From CADCWK01 sp964244115 (GTDB taxonomy: Bacteria > Chloroflexota > Chloroflexia > Thermomicrobiales > UBA6265), in the NCBI GenBank assembly GCA_964244115.1, contig CAXTHM010000076.1, forward strand, positions 1-16,755: DNA of 16,755 nucleotides, given 5' to 3'. Below, piece by piece: positions 13,633-16,755 of this stretch. The notes beneath the pieces are model-generated. The model saw nothing but the letters and a program-made list of their open reading frames with translations, searched no databases and was not told the DNA's origin. Made by a program: the position numbers and the translations under genes. Each line of letters starts with the position of its first letter. Position 1 is the stretch's first letter.

Positions 13633-14718
13633 GGAGGCCCGGCGCAGCGGAGCGGGGAGCGGCGGCGGGGTCGCCGGGTGGGCGAAGAGGAATCCCTGCT
13701 GATAGGTCGCGCCGTTGGCCGTCAGCCAGCGCCACTCGGCCTCGGTCTCGACGCCCTCGGCGACCGACTCGACCCCGAGCGAGAGCGCCGTATCGAGGAG
13801 CCTGCTGGCGATCGTCGCCTTGTATGAGTCGGAATCGACACCCTGGACCAGCGAGCGGTCGAGCTTCACGAAGTCCGGCCGCAGGGAATAGAGCATATTC
13901 AGGGAGGCGAAGCCGACCCCGAGATCGTCGAGCGCAACCCGAAAGCCCTGCTCCCGGTAGGTCCCCAGAATCCCCTCGAGGTGCGCCAGGTCGTCGATCC
14001 GCTCGGTCTCGACGACCTCGAAGATGATCTGCCGCGGCGTCAGGTCGGTACGGCGCATCGCCCCGATCGTCGATCGCAGGCAGAACTCCGGCGTGTAGAT
14101 CGAACTGGGCGTGAAGTTGATGAAGACGCTGGACGCGATCCCATGTCCGGCAGCGGCCCTGATCGCGCCGATCCGGGCCATGCGGTCGAGGTGAGAGAGC
14201 AGATCCTCGGTCACCGCTGCCTCGTAGAGCGTCAGCGGCGGGATCAGCTGGCCGTCGTCGGCGACACCCCGGGTCAGCGCCTCGTAGCCGTAGATGTCAG
14301 CGGGATCCTGGCTGGCGACGATCGGCTGAAAATGCGTGACAAGGGCGTTGGTCGCGAGGATGTCGACCAGCCAGCGCGACCGCGACCGCTTCACGAGCGA
14401 GGCCAGCCGGTCGGCCATCAGGAACGAGCTGAGCTCCGGGGTCTCACCATCCCGCAGCAGCAGGACCCGGGTCTCACGCACCTCGATACCCGTCAGCCGC
14501 TCATCGAGGTGCTCAAGGATCTCCGGCAGCCGGTCCTGGCCGAAGGTCACCCGGAGGATGTTGTCGTCCGGTTGCTCGCACGCCAGCCCCATGTCGCGCA
14601 GGAGGCTGGCGATCGACTCCTGGGTGTGCAGCAGCGGGGCGGCGAGATACAGCGTCCCGGACTCCGGGAGGCCGTCGGGCAACGACTGGCAGAACGTGCA
14701 ACCGGGACGATTCACCAT
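13630..14718 (-). CDS. EAL-domain cyclic-di-GMP phosphodiesterase
   Basis: EAL domains hydrolyse c-di-GMP to pGpG and so lower the signal that favours biofilm over motility. In this 362-residue protein the EAL domain covers about residues 120-355. YGYEALTRG carries the namesake triad (146-148). Other catalytic positions appear present: N201 (FINFTP), E237 (EVVETE), D264/D265 (ALDDLGVGFASL, usually DDFGxGYSSL), K285 (VKLD), E321 (VAEGVET) and Q341 (QQGFLFAHP). Activity is therefore likely. The N-terminal 115 residues hold a C-x2-C pair (C7, C10) and TLYLAAPLLHTQESIASLL, an uncharacterised sensory-type region with no GGDEF domain. The ATG at 14718 is chosen for GGGGA 6 nt upstream; the open frame extends to 14799 but looks non-coding there. 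It is divergent from the second PHP gene. Confidence 0.9.
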   Translation of the reverse strand: MVNRPGCTFCQSLPDGLPESGTLYLAAPLLHTQESIASLLRDMGLACEQPDDNILRVTFGQDRLPEILEHLDERLTGIEVRETRVLLLRDGETPELSSFLMADRLASLVKRSRSRWLVDILATNALVTHFQPIVASQDPADIYGYEALTRGVADDGQLIPPLTLYEAAVTEDLLSHLDRMARIGAIRAAAGHGIASSVFINFTPSSIYTPEFCLRSTIGAMRRTDLTPRQIIFEVVETERIDDLAHLEGILGTYREQGFRVALDDLGVGFASLNMLYSLRPDFVKLDRSLVQGVDSDSYKATIASRLLDTALSLGVESVAEGVETEAEWRWLTANGATYQQGFLFAHPATPPPLPAPLRRAS

Positions 14719-15192
14719 GGACTGTCCCCATTGGCCCGAAGTCGATGCGTGCGAGGAGGCGAGTGCGGTGATCGGAGGACCTGACGTCGTGGGCGACATC
14801 GGGGTCTTCGATGCTCACCGACTTCCACACACGGCGACGTGAGGGGAGATCCGATCGGGTGCGCTCGACATCATCATACCCGGAGCGGCCACTGATTCGG
14901 CGGGCTACGGACCAGGGAACCCACTCGGACCATCGAAAAAGGACCTTTGTCGATCCGATACCCGCGGAAGTCCTATGGGGCCGATCCTCGCGGCCACCGA
15001 TACCACGAGGAGCGCCTATGGTCGCCGGCCGGCGTGACCGACGAGCACGTCGGCGGCCCCGACCGGCCGGCGATATTCGGCATACTGGCCGTCGATGGGG
15101 GTCGTGCCCACATCGGCCGCGACTGGAGACCAGCACCAGGGCGAAGGACCGACGACCCGACCCAGTCGCTGGTCGCTCCGGGAGAACAGACC
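14719..15192. other. Divergent intergenic region, EAL / second PHP gene
   Basis: The 474-nt region is open in frame with the PHP gene from 14947, but that extension has no SD and atypical composition. CATACT at 15081-15086 is a possible -10 for the PHP gene. TATGAT on the minus strand (14873-14878) is a possible -10 for the EAL gene. Neither has a clear -35. I looked for a c-di-GMP riboswitch in front of the EAL gene and saw none. Confidence 0.4.
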
Positions 15193-16641
15193 ATGACAGG
15201 AACGATCCCGATCGGGTCCGACGAGACCGACGCCCCCGATCCTGCCAACGCATCCGCCTCCCCACCGGTGATCCTGATAGGTCATATCGGACCAGCGCAG
15301 GCCCGGCGCTACCTGACGGTGCCGTTCACCGTCCCGGACGGCGTCGAGCAGATCCATCTCACGTATGAGTACAGCGACCGGATCGCCTCCGATCCGGACC
15401 TCGACGACGGCAACACGCTCGACATCGGCCTGTTCGACGAGCGCGGCCCGGCGGCCGGCGGGCCCGGGTTCCGGGGCTGGAGCGGCAGCGACAAGCGGTC
15501 CTTCACCGTCGGCAGGGGATGGGCCACGCCGCCGTACCGCTCCGGACCGATCGGCGCCGGGGAATGGTCGGTCCTGCTCGGCCCGTACAAGGTCGTACCG
15601 GCTGGCCTGGACTACCGCGTCGAGATCACGTTCGACCCCGGACTGACCGGCCGGCTGGTCGCCCCTCCGGCGCCGGACTGGGCACGCTTCGGGATCGCGC
15701 CGCCGGCCGAGCCGGGCTGGGTCCGGGCCGATCTCCACAGCCACACGGTCTTCTCCGACGGCGATTCGTGGCCAGTCGAGACGATGGCGGCCGCCTGGGG
15801 GGCCGGGCTTGATGTGATCGGGATCACCGACCACAACAGCGCGATCTCCGCCGCCGAGGCCGCCGGGGAGCTGGACGGCGGGCCACTGCTCGTCCCCGGC
15901 GTCGAGACCACGACCTATGGCGGGCACTGGAACGCCTGGGCAGCACCGGGCACGGCCGGACACCGCTGGTACGACTTCCGGGAGCCGACCGGCCCGGCGA
16001 CCGAGGCGGCGATGGCGGCAGCCATCGCCGACGGGGCATTCGTCAGCATCAACCACCCCAGGCCGCTCGGTCCGCCGTGGGAGTACCCCGACGTGACCTC
16101 GTTCCATGCCGTCGAGGTCTGGAACGGCGACTGGGACAAGCTGAACCCGATCTCGCTGGCGTACTGGGAGGCGCTGCTGCGGCGCGGGGTCCGGACGACC
16201 GCGATCGGCGGCAGCGACACGCATCGTCTCCGGACCGCGCACCGGCCCCGGTTCGGCATCCCCGACGCCCGCTTCGGGACGCCGACGACCTTCATTCGGA
16301 CCGGCGACGGGCCGCCGACCATCGCCTCGGTCCTGGCGGCACTGCGCCGGGGCGACTGCTTCATGAGCGAATCCCCCGACGGCCCGGAACTCTACGGCTC
16401 CCGGACCGCGGACGGACCGGAGGCGGCGCTGCGGGTCCGCGTCGTCGGCGCAATGGGTGAGACGCTGTCGGTCATCGGGCCGGACGGGGCCGTGGTCGCG
16501 GCCGCGGTTCCCTCCGCCGACTGGTCGACCGATGTCTCGTTCCCGCCCGGGACGCCGTGGCTGCGGGCCCAGGTCACCGACCGGGTCGGCCGGGTCCGGG
16601 TGCTGAGCAACGCCGTCTGGGTGGATAGCCGTGACATCTGA
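15193..16641 (+). CDS. CehA/McbA-like PHP metallohydrolase with N-terminal beta domain
   Basis: The 482-residue protein has an N-terminal domain of about 130 residues (30-155) rich in predicted strands (RRYLTVPFTVPDG, LDIGLFDERG, EWSVLLGPYKVVPAGLDYRV). The PHP catalytic domain follows, with ADLHSHTVFSDG (H182, H184), GITDHN (D213, H214), PGVETTTYGGHW (E238, H245), SINHPR (H288) and GGSDTH (D342, H344). The metal ligands are complete. A C-terminal beta-rich segment of about 90 residues resembles the end of the other PHP protein (both finish with a NxVW motif). The N-terminal domain arrangement recalls the CehA/McbA group, which includes ester/carbamate hydrolases, but the substrate is not predictable. 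The ATG at 15193 has GGGAGA at 15180-15185, 7 nt upstream, and is preferred over the longer frame from 14947. No signal peptide is seen. Confidence 0.9.
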   Translation: MTGTIPIGSDETDAPDPANASASPPVILIGHIGPAQARRYLTVPFTVPDGVEQIHLTYEYSDRIASDPDLDDGNTLDIGLFDERGPAAGGPGFRGWSGSDKRSFTVGRGWATPPYRSGPIGAGEWSVLLGPYKVVPAGLDYRVEITFDPGLTGRLVAPPAPDWARFGIAPPAEPGWVRADLHSHTVFSDGDSWPVETMAAAWGAGLDVIGITDHNSAISAAEAAGELDGGPLLVPGVETTTYGGHWNAWAAPGTAGHRWYDFREPTGPATEAAMAAAIADGAFVSINHPRPLGPPWEYPDVTSFHAVEVWNGDWDKLNPISLAYWEALLRRGVRTTAIGGSDTHRLRTAHRPRFGIPDARFGTPTTFIRTGDGPPTIASVLAALRRGDCFMSESPDGPELYGSRTADGPEAALRVRVVGAMGETLSVIGPDGAVVAAAVPSADWSTDVSFPPGTPWLRAQVTDRVGRVRVLSNAVWVDSRDI

Positions 16642-16659
16642 CCGCCCTCGTTGGGCGGT
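16641..16659 (+). terminator. Hairpin immediately after the second PHP gene
   Basis: ACCGCCC (16641-16647) pairs with GGGCGGT (16653-16659) around a 5-nt loop, starting at the last base of the stop codon. There is no clear T-run, so it is a likely but not textbook terminator. Confidence 0.55.
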
Positions 16660-16669
16660 CGTCGCCGGA

Positions 16670-16696
16670 TCGACAACCCGGTCCGGTTGGTATCAT
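16670..16696 (+). promoter_or_regulatory. Possible promoter of the gene at the right edge
   Basis: TCGACA (16670-16675) matches 5 of 6 bases of the -35 consensus and TATCAT (16691-16696) is a good -10. The spacer is 15 nt, shorter than usual. The next ATG lies 23 nt downstream. Confidence 0.45.
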
Positions 16697-16718
16697 TGTC
16701 CTCATGGAGGTGAGCCGC

Positions 16719-16755
16719 ATGGACCCAGCGACGTTCCCCGAGCACGAGACGTTCA
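16719..16755 (+). CDS. Start of an unidentified gene (3' truncated by window end)
   Basis: The ATG at 16719 has a strong SD GGAGGTGA at 16706-16713 with 5-nt spacing. The visible product is MDPATFPEHETF. Twelve residues are too few to identify it. An in-frame upstream ATG at 16704 lies at the edge of the SD itself and is less likely. Confidence 0.6.
   Translation, partial: MDPATFPEHETF

Noticed and set aside
14719..14880. Possible c-di-GMP riboswitch before the EAL gene
   Set aside because: Neither the conserved GEMM core nor a plausible pair of stems could be found by eye.
14947..15192. 82-codon N-terminal extension of the second PHP protein
   Set aside because: No SD at 14947, composition unlike the rest, and a good SD precedes the internal ATG at 15193.
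15016..16242. 408-codon minus-strand frame opposite the second PHP gene
   Set aside because: Antisense shadow with Arg/Pro/Val-rich composition and no motifs.

Overview
The window is high-GC bacterial chromosome with strong G/C preference at third codon positions, short intergenic gaps and few operons. Gene content is ordinary chromosomal housekeeping and accessory metabolism: FtsH, type II NADH dehydrogenase, DedA, CsbD, a GlsB/YeaQ-type protein, PHP-domain hydrolases and an EAL protein. Codon style, GTG starts and protein flavour suggest Chloroflexota, perhaps the Thermomicrobia/Sphaerobacter group. That placement is inference from gene style, not from a marker gene. No rRNA, tRNA, CRISPR array, insertion sequence or phage gene was recognised.

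Layout. 1-1106: 3' part of ftsH, followed by two hairpins, the second a textbook terminator. 1240-1746: a divergent macro-domain protein whose Shine-Dalgarno (SD) sequence sits directly behind that terminator. 1907-3833 (minus strand): an APH-family small-molecule kinase and an orphan SsuB/TauB/NrtD-type ABC ATPase. 3834-3955: a divergent control region with a perfect 8-5-8 inverted repeat inside a pair of direct repeats. 3956-5293: an MFS transporter. 5365-6201: a DUF6338-type membrane protein, with a 42-codon ORF carrying its own strong SD (6002-6130) overlapping its 3' end in another frame. 6202-6620: mostly featureless, with a possible gene remnant. 6621-7775: a mandelate racemase-type enolase-superfamily enzyme. 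7776-8112: a short Rossmann-like remnant and a long GC hairpin shared with the convergent ndh. 8113-9441 (minus): NDH-2. 9764-10534: a membrane-anchored thermonuclease. 10703-11350: DedA. 11769-12358: CsbD and a GlsB/YeaQ-type protein. 12651-13589 and 15193-16641: two PHP (CehA/McbA-like) metallohydrolases, flanking an EAL-domain c-di-GMP phosphodiesterase on the minus strand (13630-14718). 16719 to the end: the first codons of another gene.

How the genes relate. Most are transcribed singly, with hairpins between neighbours. The clearest themes are membrane and stress maintenance (FtsH, DedA, CsbD, GlsB-like), respiration (NDH-2), and hydrolysis or turnover of small molecules (two PHP enzymes, enolase-superfamily enzyme, APH kinase). 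I found no convincing new multi-gene system. The best candidate for something undescribed is the DUF6338 gene with its overlapping small ORF. The control region upstream of the MFS gene is the best regulatory candidate.
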